Positions 1-8,933 of a stretch of 64,000 nt of DNA are shown here, in pieces. The stretch lies in NCBI GenBank assembly GCA_963753575.1, contig CAVWCR010000001.1, positions 558,001 to 622,000 on the forward strand. Direction: 5' to 3'. The stretch is from VAZQ01 sp963753575 (GTDB lineage Bacteria; Pseudomonadota; Alphaproteobacteria; Rhizobiales; Xanthobacteraceae). The notes beneath the pieces are model-generated. The model was given only the letters and a program-made list of their open reading frames with translations, ran no database searches and had not been told where the DNA came from. The position numbers and the translations under genes are program-made. Each line of letters starts with the position of its first letter. Within the stretch, counting starts at the first letter, position 1.

Positions 1-1040
1 TGCTCGCGCGCATCACGCCGACTGCGGATTACGGTGCGCTTAAGGACTGCGACCTGGTGATCGAGGCGGTGTTCGAGGATCGCAAGGTCAAAGCCGAGGC
101 GATTGAAAAGGCCGAAGCTGCGATCCGGGAGAGCGTGATCTTCGCCTCCAACACCTCGACGCTGCCGATCACATCGCTCGCGCAGGCGTCCAAGCGGCCC
201 GATCAGTTTATCGGCGTGCATTTCTTCTCGCCGGTCGAGCGCATGATGCTGGTCGAGATCATCCTCGGCAAGAAAAGCGGAGACGCTGCGCTTGCAACCG
301 CGCTCGACTATGTGCGGGCGATCCGCAAGACGCCGATCGTGGTCAACGATTCACGCGGCTTCTTCGCCAACCGCTGCGTGCTCAACTATATCCGCGAGGG
401 CCACCTGATGCTGGTGGAGGGCGTGCCGGCCGCGATGATCGAGAACGTCGCCCGCATGGCCGGCATGCCGGTCGGTCCGCTGTCGCTCAATGACGAGGTG
501 GCGCTCGACCTCGGCTGGAAGATCCTCAAGGCGACCGAAGCCGATCTCGGCCCGCAGGCGGTCGACCCGGACCAGAAAGCGCTGCTGGAGGAGATCGTCG
601 AGAAGCGCGGCCGGCTTGGCCGCAAGAACGGCAAGGGCTTCTATGACTATCCGCAGGGTGGGCCTAAGCGCTTGTGGCCGGGGCTCGCCGACTTGCAGAA
701 GACGAAGCTCGATCCCGACAAGATCAGCGTCCCGGAGCTCAAGCACCGCTTGCTGGCGGTGCAGGCGCTCGAGGCGGCGCGCTGCGTCGAGGAGGGCGTC
801 ATCACCGATGTGCGGGAAGCCGACGTCGGCTCGATCCTTGGCTTCGGCTTTGCGCCTTATTCCGGCGGCGCGCTCTCCTACATCGACATGATGGGGAGCA
901 CGCGCTTCGTCGATCTATGCAAGCGCTTGGAGAAGAAATATGGGCCGCGCTTCGAGCCGCCGAAGCTGCTCGTTGACATGGCGGCCAAGGGCGACACTTT
1001 CTATGCTCGTTTTGCGCCCGGGCAGGCGCGGGCGGCATAG
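1..1040 (+). CDS. 3-hydroxyacyl-CoA dehydrogenase (FadB/FadJ type), 5' end outside window
   Basis: The frame is open from the left edge (first full codon at base 3), so the N-terminus is missing. The visible protein begins within the NAD-binding domain (DLVIEAVFED, then ASNTSTLPI and GVHFFSPVERM, all typical of 3-hydroxyacyl-CoA dehydrogenases). It continues through the C-terminal dimerisation domain (NDSRGFFANR, GRKNGKGFYDY). The enzyme oxidises L-3-hydroxyacyl-CoA with NAD+ in beta-oxidation. About 345 residues are visible, including what looks like a second C-terminal HCDH repeat (ALEAARCVEEGV, GFGFAPYSGG), as in the fused hydratase/dehydrogenase FadB/FadJ proteins. An enoyl-CoA hydratase domain would lie upstream, outside the window, so the fusion is inferred. 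The stop is followed by an inverted repeat. Confidence 0.93.
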   Translation, partial: LARITPTADYGALKDCDLVIEAVFEDRKVKAEAIEKAEAAIRESVIFASNTSTLPITSLAQASKRPDQFIGVHFFSPVERMMLVEIILGKKSGDAALATALDYVRAIRKTPIVVNDSRGFFANRCVLNYIREGHLMLVEGVPAAMIENVARMAGMPVGPLSLNDEVALDLGWKILKATEADLGPQAVDPDQKALLEEIVEKRGRLGRKNGKGFYDYPQGGPKRLWPGLADLQKTKLDPDKISVPELKHRLLAVQALEAARCVEEGVITDVREADVGSILGFGFAPYSGGALSYIDMMGSTRFVDLCKRLEKKYGPRFEPPKLLVDMAAKGDTFYARFAPGQARAA

Positions 1041-1066
1041 CGCATGTTTGCTCGAATCGAGCCACA

Positions 1067-1168
1067 TCCTCCGTTCGTTCCCGCGAAAGCGGGAACCCAG
1101 GTGCCACTGGCTCAGATTCCTCGTCTGTTGCTCTGGGTCCCCGCTCTCGCGGGGACGAACGGTGGAGG
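1067..1168. repeat. Long imperfect inverted repeat (intergenic palindromic element)
   Basis: The left arm (1067-1100) and right arm (1133-1168) are near-perfect reverse complements. They centre on CCCGCGAAAGCGGG and CCCCGCTCTCGCGGGG, and both end in CCTCC/GGAGG. About 30 bases of spacer separate them. Each arm also contains its own small palindrome. The element sits between the dehydrogenase stop and the MFS start. It resembles dispersed intergenic palindromes of rhizobial genomes and may act as a transcription terminator or mRNA-end stabiliser; the role is inferred. Confidence 0.75.
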
Positions 1169-1230
1169 ATGCGTTTCCACAATGCCGCAACACAATCTAG
1201 CCAGCCGCCCGCGCTGGCGAGGACGACGGC

Positions 1231-2442
1231 TTGGCTGAGGCCACCGACCGCTCGCTCCTGCGCTGGCGCGCGATTCCGCGCGGCGTCTGGGCGCTGGGCA
1301 TCGTGTCCATGCTGATGGACATCTCCTCTGAGATGATTCATGCGCTGCTGCCGCTCTATCTCGTGGTCGGGCTCGGCGCCACTGCGCTGGCGGTTGGCGT
1401 CATCGAAGGCGTCGCGGAGGCGACCGCTATGATCGTAAAGATCTTCTCAGGCGCGCTGAGTGATCGGCTCGGTCGCCGCAAATGGCTTGCGGCTGCGGGC
1501 TATGGGCTGGCGGCCGTTACCAAGCCGGTGTTTCCGCTCGCGCCCTCGGTGGGCTGGCTGTTTGCGGCGCGCTTCATCGATCGCATCGGCAAAGGCATCC
1601 GCGGCGCGCCGCGCGACGCGCTGATCGCCGATATCACGCCACCCGATCTGCGCGGGGCAAGCTACGGACTGCGCCAGTCGCTCGACACTATCGGCGCCTT
1701 CCTCGGGCCGCTCGCGGCGATCGGGCTGATGGTGCTGACTGCCGACAACTTCACGCGCGTGTTCTGGTTTGCGGCCGTTCCGGCGTTCCTGTCGTTTGCC
1801 GTCATCGTGTTCGTGGTGCGTGAGCCGCAGCGACCAGCCGATCTGCCGCCGGTGCGCTCACCGTTGTCGCGGGTGGAGATCGCGCGTCTCGGCGGCGCGT
1901 TCTGGGTCGTGGTCGCGCTCGCCGGCACGTTCACGCTGGCGCGCTTCAGCGAAGCGTTCCTGCTGTTGCGCGCGCAGTCGGTCGGCATGGCGCTCGCTTT
2001 CGTGCCGGCCATCCTGGTGGCGATGAACGTGGTCTATGCGCTCGCTGCCTGGCCGGCGGGAGCGCTGTCGGACCGGATCGGACGCTTCTCGTTGCTCGGG
2101 TTCGGCTTTGCGATCTTGATTGCGGCCGATCTGGCACTGGCCTTCGCATCGAACGTGACCGCCGTCGTTGCAGGCGCGGCGCTCTGGGGACTGCACATGG
2201 GGCTCACCCAAGGTATCCTGGCGTCGCTCGTTGCCGACACGGCCCCGGCCGACTTGCGCGGGACGGCCTTCGGCATGTTCAATCTCGCCGCCGGCATCGC
2301 AACGCTCGCCGCCAGCGTGATCGCGGGCGCGCTCTGGGACGCTGTCGGTCCGCAGGTCACGTTCATCGCCGGTGCGGCCTTTACGGCGCTTGCGCTCGTC
2401 GTCGTGCCGCTCCTGCGCCGGCGCATCGCCAGGCCATCGTGA
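1231..2442 (+). CDS. MFS transporter
   Basis: A 403-residue inner-membrane protein with about 12 hydrophobic helices. It has the major-facilitator signature loops: GALSDRLGRRKW after helix 2 and GALSDRIGRFS in the C-terminal half, the duplicated motif A. The segment FIDRIGKGIRGAPRDALI and the GASYGLRQSLD stretch are typical of a subgroup of bacterial MFS exporters. Substrate cannot be read from the sequence. The predicted start is a TTG at 1231 with no strong ribosome site. The next in-frame ATG codons fall at the first helix, so the true start is somewhat uncertain. It stands alone between an inverted repeat and gshA on the same strand. Confidence 0.88.
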   Translation: MAEATDRSLLRWRAIPRGVWALGIVSMLMDISSEMIHALLPLYLVVGLGATALAVGVIEGVAEATAMIVKIFSGALSDRLGRRKWLAAAGYGLAAVTKPVFPLAPSVGWLFAARFIDRIGKGIRGAPRDALIADITPPDLRGASYGLRQSLDTIGAFLGPLAAIGLMVLTADNFTRVFWFAAVPAFLSFAVIVFVVREPQRPADLPPVRSPLSRVEIARLGGAFWVVVALAGTFTLARFSEAFLLLRAQSVGMALAFVPAILVAMNVVYALAAWPAGALSDRIGRFSLLGFGFAILIAADLALAFASNVTAVVAGAALWGLHMGLTQGILASLVADTAPADLRGTAFGMFNLAAGIATLAASVIAGALWDAVGPQVTFIAGAAFTALALVVVPLLRRRIARPS

Positions 2443-2508
2443 GGGCTCCGCCATTGCCCTTCCGCGCGGCCCCCGTGTAAGGTCCGCTCCCTTTGGCAGC
2501 GGTTTCCC

Positions 2509-3879
2509 ATGGCTCGTGACCAAGTCGACATGACGCCGATCGAAACGCGCGACGAACTCGTCGCGTGGTTCGCGGAAGGTTGCAAGCCGAAAACGCAATA
2601 CCGCATCGGCACCGAGCACGAGAAATTTCCGTTCACGGTCGAGGGTCACCGGCCGGTCCCGTACGAAGGGCGCCGCAGCATCCGGGCGCTGCTCGACGGC
2701 ATGCAGCTTCTGCTCGGCTGGGAGCCGATCCTCGAGAACGGCAACATCATCGGCATGTTCGACGTGACCGGCGGCGGGGCGATCTCGCTCGAGCCGGGCG
2801 GTCAGTTCGAGCTGTCAGGGGCGCCAGTCGAGACCGTGCATCAGACCCGCACCGAGCTGATGGCGCATCTCGCGCAGCTGCGCGAAGTCGCGCGTCCGCT
2901 CGGTATCGGCTTTCTCGGACTCGGCATGACGCCGAACTGGTCGCGCGCGGATGTGCCCACAATGCCGAAGGGCCGCTACCGTATCATGACCGCCTACATG
3001 CCGAAGGTCGGCCGGCTTGGCCTCGACATGATGTATCGGACCTGCACGGTGCAGACCAACCTCGACTTCTCGTCCGAGGCCGACATGGTGAAGAAGCTGC
3101 GGGTGTCGCTCGCGCTGCAGCCCATTGCGACCGCGATGTTCGCCAATTCGCCTTTCACCGAAGGCAAGCCGAACGGCTTCGTGTCTTTTCGATCGGAGAT
3201 CTGGCGCGACACCGACCCCGATCGGTCCGGCATGCTGCCGTGGGCGTTCGAGTCCGGCATGGGCTTCGAGCGCTACGCCGACTATGTGCTCGATGTGCCG
3301 ATGTACTTCGTCAAGCGCGGCGACCGCTACATCGATGTCGCGGGCCGGTCGTTCCGCGACCTCATGGCCGGCAAGCTCGAAGAGCTGCCGGGCGAGCGGG
3401 CGACGCTCTCGGATTGGGCGAACCACATTTCAACGGTCTTTCCGGAGGTGAGGCTCAAGCGCTACCTCGAAATGCGCGGCGCCGACGGCGGGCCATGGCG
3501 GCGATTGCCGGCATTGCCCGCCTATTGGGTTGGATTGCTCTATGACGACGGAGCCCTCAATGCGGCCTGGGACATCGTCAAGGATTGGACCGCCGAAGAA
3601 CGCCAGACACTGCGTGACGGGGTGCCTCGTCTCGGGTTGAAGGCTCGCATTCGGCAATGGAGCGTGCTCAATCTCGCCAAGGCCACGCTCACGCTCGCCG
3701 AGCAGGGCCTCGCGCGCCGGCGGCGGCACGACGCTGATGGCCATGACGAGACCCGCTATCTGCGGCCGATCCAGGAAGTCGTGGCACGCGGGTTGACCCC
3801 GGCCGAGCTGCTCTTGGAAAAGTTCCACGGTCCGTGGAAGGGATCGATCGACCCGATCTTCAAGGAAGAGGCTTATTGA
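2509..3879 (+). CDS. gshA: Glutamate--cysteine ligase
   Basis: A 456-residue protein of the plant/proteobacterial GshA group. It joins L-glutamate and L-cysteine using ATP, the first step of glutathione synthesis, in the cytoplasm. Diagnostic stretches are YRIGTEHEKFPF near residue 35, the glycine-rich EPGGQFELSG near residue 100, and RYRIMTAYMPKVG near residue 160. The C-terminal part holds LRPIQEVVARGLTPAE. Length fits rhizobial orthologues. The start at 2509 is an ATG; a second ATG seven codons later is possible. The 3' end overlaps the convergent glycosyltransferase gene by 20 bases. Confidence 0.95.
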   Translation: MARDQVDMTPIETRDELVAWFAEGCKPKTQYRIGTEHEKFPFTVEGHRPVPYEGRRSIRALLDGMQLLLGWEPILENGNIIGMFDVTGGGAISLEPGGQFELSGAPVETVHQTRTELMAHLAQLREVARPLGIGFLGLGMTPNWSRADVPTMPKGRYRIMTAYMPKVGRLGLDMMYRTCTVQTNLDFSSEADMVKKLRVSLALQPIATAMFANSPFTEGKPNGFVSFRSEIWRDTDPDRSGMLPWAFESGMGFERYADYVLDVPMYFVKRGDRYIDVAGRSFRDLMAGKLEELPGERATLSDWANHISTVFPEVRLKRYLEMRGADGGPWRRLPALPAYWVGLLYDDGALNAAWDIVKDWTAEERQTLRDGVPRLGLKARIRQWSVLNLAKATLTLAEQGLARRRRHDADGHDETRYLRPIQEVVARGLTPAELLLEKFHGPWKGSIDPIFKEEAY

Positions 3880-5575
3880 GCGGGTTGAGCGGGGCCCGCG
3901 ATCGCGCGGTCCACGGACTGGGCTGGTGCTTGTTCTGCGCGACGCGCGCCCGGGCGGCGGCGGGTCCTTCCTTCACGACGCCGATTACCACGCCCATTCG
4001 TTTAACCGTCGCGATGACTCGACCTTTTACGCGCTGGTCGCAGTGCATATGGGTTGGGCCAATGAAGAAATCGGCATCGTCCCAATCTTCCGTCGGGCGC
4101 AGCCGCGCGCCGAGTTTGTTCTCGTGCTTGAACGAGGTTTCCTCGGCGCAGACGTCGATGGTGTAGTAGGGCGGCGGCGCCCAGCGGCCGCTGCGCTCGG
4201 CTTGCGCAATATGGGTTTCAACGAGACGGACCAGTTCCGGCAGAACATTGACCCAGTAGTCGGTGTCATAGCGGCCGTCCGCTCCCTTGAGCCCGCCGAC
4301 GAGCGAGTTGTAGAAGAGATATTCGTGCGGATGCAGCCGCGCCAGGATGCTGGCCGGCCACAGCAGCGCGGCGATAACGGCGACGCCGGCGGCCATCCCG
4401 GCCGATGGGCGCCAGCACGCAAGGCGCGTGATAAGCGCATCGCATCCGATGCCCGCCAGAACGGCGAGCGAAGGGACGACGAACAGAAAGTGCCGCATTC
4501 CGCTGAAGGCGGGCCCGTGGCTGATCACGTGCAGCAAGACGGGAATCGCGGCCGTCAGGGCGACGAGGCCGATTTCGCGGCGCGCCCTGGGTTCGAACGT
4601 TGCCTGTGCCAGGCGTGAGGACGTGGCAAACACGAGAGCTGTCCCCAAACCCACCAGTAGGATCAGCGGCAGCTTGATCAGCAGGTAGGCTGGAATGTAC
4701 CAACGCGGCACCTCGGACATCGTGTAGACGTGACCGGCCAGCAGCGTGTGGATCGGATATTCAAAATGCGTGAAGGCAAAGAGGGCCCGCACTGGATTGA
4801 AGAATTCAAGCGACGCCCACGGCCAGGCGGCGATCATGATCAGGTAGCCGATCAGAAACCCGGGGCTGAGCACGAGCATCGAGCGGCTGGCGAAGGCGAC
4901 CCGGTCGGACATGGTCTTGAGGTCTCGATGCAGAAGTTCGATCAAGACCGCCAGCGCCACGTAGATCAGCAGCAAAAGCCCGAGCGCACGCAGGCCGAGC
5001 GCGGCGCCGAGCATCACTCCGAAGAGCATCACGTCGGAAAGCCGCGGACGTGGCAGGTCGCGCGTGATCCGCATCAGCATGTAGATCGTGCCGATCACGG
5101 CGGATGCAAATGTGATGTCCTTGGTGTGGTTGAACATGCCGCCGTACCAGACGCCGCACAGCGCCAGGATGACCGCGGCGAACAGACCGGCGCGCGGACC
5201 AGCAATCATTCGCGCTGCAGCCCCCGCCGCCGCGATGCCTCCGATGCCGGTGATCGCACAGAGAACGTGGCGGATGCTGTAAAGATCGAAGGGCAGGACT
5301 TTGGCGACAAGCGTCGCTATGACGTCAAACAAGCCGCCGTAGAGATAGAGATTGTCGAGATGGAAGACCGACTGGTCCGTAAAGCCACTGGCGTAGTAAC
5401 GGATGATCAGTTCGCCGTACTGTTGCTGCACTCCCTCGTCATTGCTGACGGCATAGTCCTGGTAGGTCAAGACGACCAGGGTGAGGAGGCCCAGCACCAC
5501 GAAGGCCGACAAGACGTCGTAGGCATGCAACGTCGACCGGCCGCGCCGGAGACGCCATCGCAGTGCCAGTTCCAT
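3860..5575 (-). CDS. Glycosyltransferase family 39-like polytopic membrane protein
   Basis: About 571 residues with a hydrophilic N-terminal tail, roughly 10-12 membrane helices, and a soluble C-terminal part. The first periplasmic loop carries the acidic pair NDEG close to a membrane segment, the layout of ArnT/PMT-like (GT-C) transferases that use polyprenyl-phosphate sugars. The loop GGMFNHTKDITFA and the helix-rich middle are also typical of GT-C proteins. Donor and acceptor are unknown. I prefer the ATG at 5575, which has GGAGA six bases upstream, over an ATG at 5611. The gene is convergent with gshA and overlaps it by 20 bases. Confidence 0.72.
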   Translation of the reverse strand: MELALRWRLRRGRSTLHAYDVLSAFVVLGLLTLVVLTYQDYAVSNDEGVQQQYGELIIRYYASGFTDQSVFHLDNLYLYGGLFDVIATLVAKVLPFDLYSIRHVLCAITGIGGIAAAGAAARMIAGPRAGLFAAVILALCGVWYGGMFNHTKDITFASAVIGTIYMLMRITRDLPRPRLSDVMLFGVMLGAALGLRALGLLLLIYVALAVLIELLHRDLKTMSDRVAFASRSMLVLSPGFLIGYLIMIAAWPWASLEFFNPVRALFAFTHFEYPIHTLLAGHVYTMSEVPRWYIPAYLLIKLPLILLVGLGTALVFATSSRLAQATFEPRARREIGLVALTAAIPVLLHVISHGPAFSGMRHFLFVVPSLAVLAGIGCDALITRLACWRPSAGMAAGVAVIAALLWPASILARLHPHEYLFYNSLVGGLKGADGRYDTDYWVNVLPELVRLVETHIAQAERSGRWAPPPYYTIDVCAEETSFKHENKLGARLRPTEDWDDADFFIGPTHMHCDQRVKGRVIATVKRMGVVIGVVKEGPAAARARVAQNKHQPSPWTARSRAPLNPLNKPLP

Positions 5576-5697
5576 GGTCGTCTCCCCGGCGGTTTGCGGA
5601 TATTGTGACAACCGCCGGCGCTGGTGTCATTGTCCGGCTGCTCGGATGAGGCGTATTTCTGTGCGTCTGACCGTCGCAGGCATGAGGACCGAAACAG

Positions 5698-6237
5698 ATG
5701 CTGCACCGCCGGATAGCTGCGATTCTGGCGTTGGCCCTTTTGCTGGCGGGGGCCGATGCCCGCGCCCAGGTTGGATTCGACCGGCCGGGCGGGGACTATT
5801 CGAGCACCCCGGCGCGCTTTGGCGATCCCGCGCAATGCGCGGCGCGCTGCGAGCGCGATTCGCGCTGTCGCGCCTGGTCGTTTTCCTATCCGATGACCGA
5901 GAACGCTAATGCCGTGTGCTGGCTGAAGTCGCGGGTGACGCCACGCGTGAAGACGAACTGCTGTGTGTCGGGCGTTCGTGGCGCGGGCATTATCGAGCCG
6001 TACTCGGGCCCGATCGAGCTTTCCATCGATCGCACCGGCGGCGACTATCGGCAGTTCGAACTGCCACCCGACCCGACCGGCAAGAGTTGTCAGTCCGCCT
6101 GCGAAGGCGACGAAACGTGCCGGGCCTGGACCTACTTGCGGCCCGGCTACCTCGGCGCCTCCGCCGTCTGCTACCTGAAGAATCACATCACAAGGCCGCA
6201 GCGCCGGCCGTGCTGCATTTCAGGCGTCGTGCGCTAG
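5698..6237 (+). CDS. Secreted protein with two PAN/Apple-type repeats
   Basis: A 179-residue protein with a cleavable signal peptide (hydrophobic AAILALALLLAG, then ADARAQ). Two tandem repeats of about 75 residues follow, each beginning (F/I)DR(P/T)GGDY. Each has spaced cysteines (CAARCERDSRCRAWSF and CQSACEGDETCRAWTY) and ends in a CC-containing motif (NCCVSGV, PCCISGV). The cysteine pattern and the C..C....C.AW core match PAN_4/Apple domains, which mediate protein or carbohydrate binding. The location is probably periplasmic or extracellular, with disulfides. It is transcribed divergently from the GT39-like gene; no enzymatic domain is visible. Confidence 0.8.
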   Translation: MLHRRIAAILALALLLAGADARAQVGFDRPGGDYSSTPARFGDPAQCAARCERDSRCRAWSFSYPMTENANAVCWLKSRVTPRVKTNCCVSGVRGAGIIEPYSGPIELSIDRTGGDYRQFELPPDPTGKSCQSACEGDETCRAWTYLRPGYLGASAVCYLKNHITRPQRRPCCISGVVR

Positions 6238-6265
6238 ACCTAGCGCGCCCGTTGGCTCGCCACCG

Positions 6266-7681
6266 TCAGCCGGTCCCGCCGACTGTGATCTGGTCCATGC
6301 GCAGCGTCGGCTGGCCGACGCCGACCGGCACGCCCTGGCCGTTCTTGCCGCAGGTGCCGACGCCGGTGTCGAGCTTGAGGTCGTTGCCGATCATGCTGAT
6401 GCGATTGAGGTCGGTCGGGCCATTGCCGATCAGCATGGCGCCCTTGAGCGCGGCGCCGACCTTGCCGTCCTCGATGCGATAGGCCTCGGTCACGTTGAAC
6501 ACATACTTGCCCGAGGTAATGTCGACCTGCCCGCCGCCGAAATTCACCGCATAGATGCCATTCTTGACCGACGCGATGATCTCGGCGGGATCGCTCTCTC
6601 CGGCCAGCATGTAAGTGTTGGTCATGCGCGGCATCGGGACATGCGCATAGCTCTCGCGCCGGCCGTTGCCGGTAGGCTTCATGTTCATCAGCCGCGCGTT
6701 CTGGCGGTCCTGCATATAGCCAACCAGGATGCCGTCCTCGATCAGAACGGTGCGGCTTGTCGGCGTGCCCTCGTCGTCGATCGAGAGCGAGCCGCGGCGC
6801 TGCGCCATGGTGCCGTCATCGACCACCGTGACGCCCTTGGCGGCGACGCGCTGACCCATGAGGCCGGCGAAAGCCGAAGTCTGCTTGCGGTTGAAGTCGC
6901 CCTCGAGCCCGTGCCCGACGGCCTCATGCAGCATCACGCCCGGCCAGCCCGGGCCGAGCACCACGTCCATCTCGCCGGCGGGAGCTGCGACCGCGCCCAG
7001 GTTGGTGAGCGCCTGGCGCACCGCCTCGTCGACCGCATGCTGCCAGCTTGCGGCCTCGACGAAGCGCGCGAAGCCTTCGCGTCCGCCATAGCCGTAGCTG
7101 CCGGATTCCTGGCGGTCGCCCTCGCCGGCGACGACCGAGACATTGACGCGCACCAGTGGGCGCACGTCGCGATAGCTCTCGCCGTCGCCGCGCAGGATTT
7201 CGACCACCTGCCAGGACGCGCCAAGCGAGACCGAGACCTGCCGCACGCGCGGATCTTTCGCCCGGGCATGGGCGTCGATCGTTTCCAAGAGCCGCACCTT
7301 GCTCTCGAAGGTTGGCTGATCGAGCGGATTGTCATCGCCGTAGAGGCGGGTGTTGCTGCGCCCGGGTGGCTCGGCATAGCGGCCCGAATAGCCGCCCTTG
7401 ACCGCGCGCACTGCATCGGCCGCCCGCGCGACCGCGGCCGGCGAAAGGTCGGAGGCATGCGCGTAGCCGACCGCCTCATCCTTGACCGCGCGCATCCCGA
7501 AACCCTGGGCGGTGTCGTAGGTCGCCTGCTTGAGCCGTCCGTTGTCGAAGTGGAGCATCTCTGATTGGCGATATTCCAGGAAAAGCTCGCCATCATCGGC
7601 GCCTTCGAGGCCGCGGGCGAGCTGCCGGCGAGCTTCGTCGCGATCCAATCCGGCGCGGTCGAGTAGCGACAGTGTGGTCAT
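6266..7681 (-). CDS. tldD: Metalloprotease TldD
   Basis: A 471-residue TldD/PmbA-family zinc protease. The metal site HEAVGHGLEGD (HExxxH) lies near residue 255, and the C-terminal half has the conserved GTCGKNGQGVPVG segment near the end. TldD normally works with TldE/PmbA to degrade flexible peptides such as CcdA and to mature microcin- or RiPP-type peptides; no tldE is visible here. In rhizobial genomes tldD commonly lies close upstream of the cox cluster, as here. The start ATG at 7681 opens directly on MTTLSLLDRAGLD. Confidence 0.95.
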   Translation of the reverse strand: MTTLSLLDRAGLDRDEARRQLARGLEGADDGELFLEYRQSEMLHFDNGRLKQATYDTAQGFGMRAVKDEAVGYAHASDLSPAAVARAADAVRAVKGGYSGRYAEPPGRSNTRLYGDDNPLDQPTFESKVRLLETIDAHARAKDPRVRQVSVSLGASWQVVEILRGDGESYRDVRPLVRVNVSVVAGEGDRQESGSYGYGGREGFARFVEAASWQHAVDEAVRQALTNLGAVAAPAGEMDVVLGPGWPGVMLHEAVGHGLEGDFNRKQTSAFAGLMGQRVAAKGVTVVDDGTMAQRRGSLSIDDEGTPTSRTVLIEDGILVGYMQDRQNARLMNMKPTGNGRRESYAHVPMPRMTNTYMLAGESDPAEIIASVKNGIYAVNFGGGQVDITSGKYVFNVTEAYRIEDGKVGAALKGAMLIGNGPTDLNRISMIGNDLKLDTGVGTCGKNGQGVPVGVGQPTLRMDQITVGGTG

Positions 7682-7711
7682 GATCGGCCTCGGTTCGTGG
7701 TTATGGCTGGG

Positions 7712-7754
7712 ACGGGTCTCTGGCGAAAGATAAACGGGTCTCTGCGAAAGATAA
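7712..7754. repeat. Tandem direct repeat of 21-22 bp in a divergent promoter region
   Basis: ACGGGTCTCTGGCGAAAGATAA at 7712-7733 is followed directly by the same sequence lacking one G at 7734-7754. It lies in the 174-bp space between the divergent tldD and Bug-protein genes, so it could hold tandem regulator sites or be a simple duplication. The function is inferred. Confidence 0.7.
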
Positions 7755-7855
7755 TCATTAGCGGCCGGCCATGCGAGCGCTGCGGGAGCGATTTGTGCGT
7801 AGGCCTTGGACCTGACATTCTACGAAAAAAGCAGGAGCCACCCGGAGGAACCGCC

Positions 7856-8899
7856 ATGGTCCATCGATTGCATATCGCGCAACTTCTCGGCGTTGTGATG
7901 GCGGCGACAATCGCGGTGCCGGCCGTGGCGGACCCGGTCGCCGACTTTTATCGCGGGCAGACCATCACGCTCCTGGTCGGCGCCAATACGGGGGGCGGCT
8001 ACGATGCCTATGCGCGGCCGGTGTCGCGCCATCTCGGGCGCTTCATTCCGGGGGAGCCCAATATCGTGGTCCGCTACATGGGAGCGGCCGGCGGGCTGCC
8101 GGCTGCCAATTCGCTTTATACGGTCGGCACCAAAGACGGGCTCACGATCGGCGCCGTCCAGCGCCATACGCCGTTCGAAAAACTGCGCGGCAACAAGACC
8201 ATCGTGTACGACCCGTTCAAGTTCATCTGGCTCGGCAGCCTCAACTCGGAGGTGAGCGTCACGATGGTTTGGGCGACCGCGCCGCAGCGCACGGCCCAGG
8301 ATTTGCTGACCATGCCGCTGATCGCGGGCAGCCTCGGACAGGAAACCGACAGCGAGATCGAAACCAATGCCATGATCCGGCTCCTGGGGGCGCCGATCAA
8401 GATCATCCGCGGCTATAGCGGCACGGCGGAGAACCTGCTGGCGCTTGAAAAGGGCGAAATCCAGGGCCTGCACGGCGTGTCGTGGTCCTACGTGAAGACT
8501 CGCAGGGCAGCTTGGCTGCGCGATGGCAAGATCAGGATCCTGCTGCAGACCGGGCTTGAGCCGCACCCCGACCTCAAGACCACGCCAACCATCTTCGACC
8601 TCGTGAAATCAGACGAGGTCAAACAGATATGGAACCTGATCCTCTCCCCCAAAGTCATGTCGCGGCCTTACGTGCTGCCGCCGGGCGTGCCGGCCGAGCG
8701 GGTTGCGGCGCTGCGGTTTGCATTCGAGCGTCTGGTCAAGGATCCGGCCTTCCTCGCCGACATGGCGCGGACCCGGACCGAGGTGCGCTTTATGACAGGC
8801 CCTGAGATCGAGCGTCTGATCCGCCGCGTCTACGCCTTTCCACCGGCCATCGTCCAGCGGATGGTGGAAGCGATCTCCAGCAAGGCGGCACCGCGGTAG
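7856..8899 (+). CDS. Bug-family (TTT) periplasmic substrate-binding protein 1
   Basis: A 347-residue Bordetella-uptake-gene type solute receptor, the periplasmic component of tripartite tricarboxylate transporters, which bind carboxylates, aromatics or amino acids. A signal peptide (MAATIAVPAVA) precedes the conserved DPVADFYRGQTITLLVG. Further family hallmarks are GGGYDAYARPVSRHLG, NSLYTVGTKDG and the C-terminal LPPGVPAERVAALR. I chose the ATG at 7856 because GGAGGA lies eight bases upstream; the frame is open to 7697 without a ribosome site. No TctA/TctB membrane partners are nearby, so it is an orphan receptor. Ligand unknown. Confidence 0.93.
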   Translation: MVHRLHIAQLLGVVMAATIAVPAVADPVADFYRGQTITLLVGANTGGGYDAYARPVSRHLGRFIPGEPNIVVRYMGAAGGLPAANSLYTVGTKDGLTIGAVQRHTPFEKLRGNKTIVYDPFKFIWLGSLNSEVSVTMVWATAPQRTAQDLLTMPLIAGSLGQETDSEIETNAMIRLLGAPIKIIRGYSGTAENLLALEKGEIQGLHGVSWSYVKTRRAAWLRDGKIRILLQTGLEPHPDLKTTPTIFDLVKSDEVKQIWNLILSPKVMSRPYVLPPGVPAERVAALRFAFERLVKDPAFLADMARTRTEVRFMTGPEIERLIRRVYAFPPAIVQRMVEAISSKAAPR

Positions 8900-8933
8900 G
8901 GCGCGGGTTGGATTTGAATCCCGCATGGCCGGA

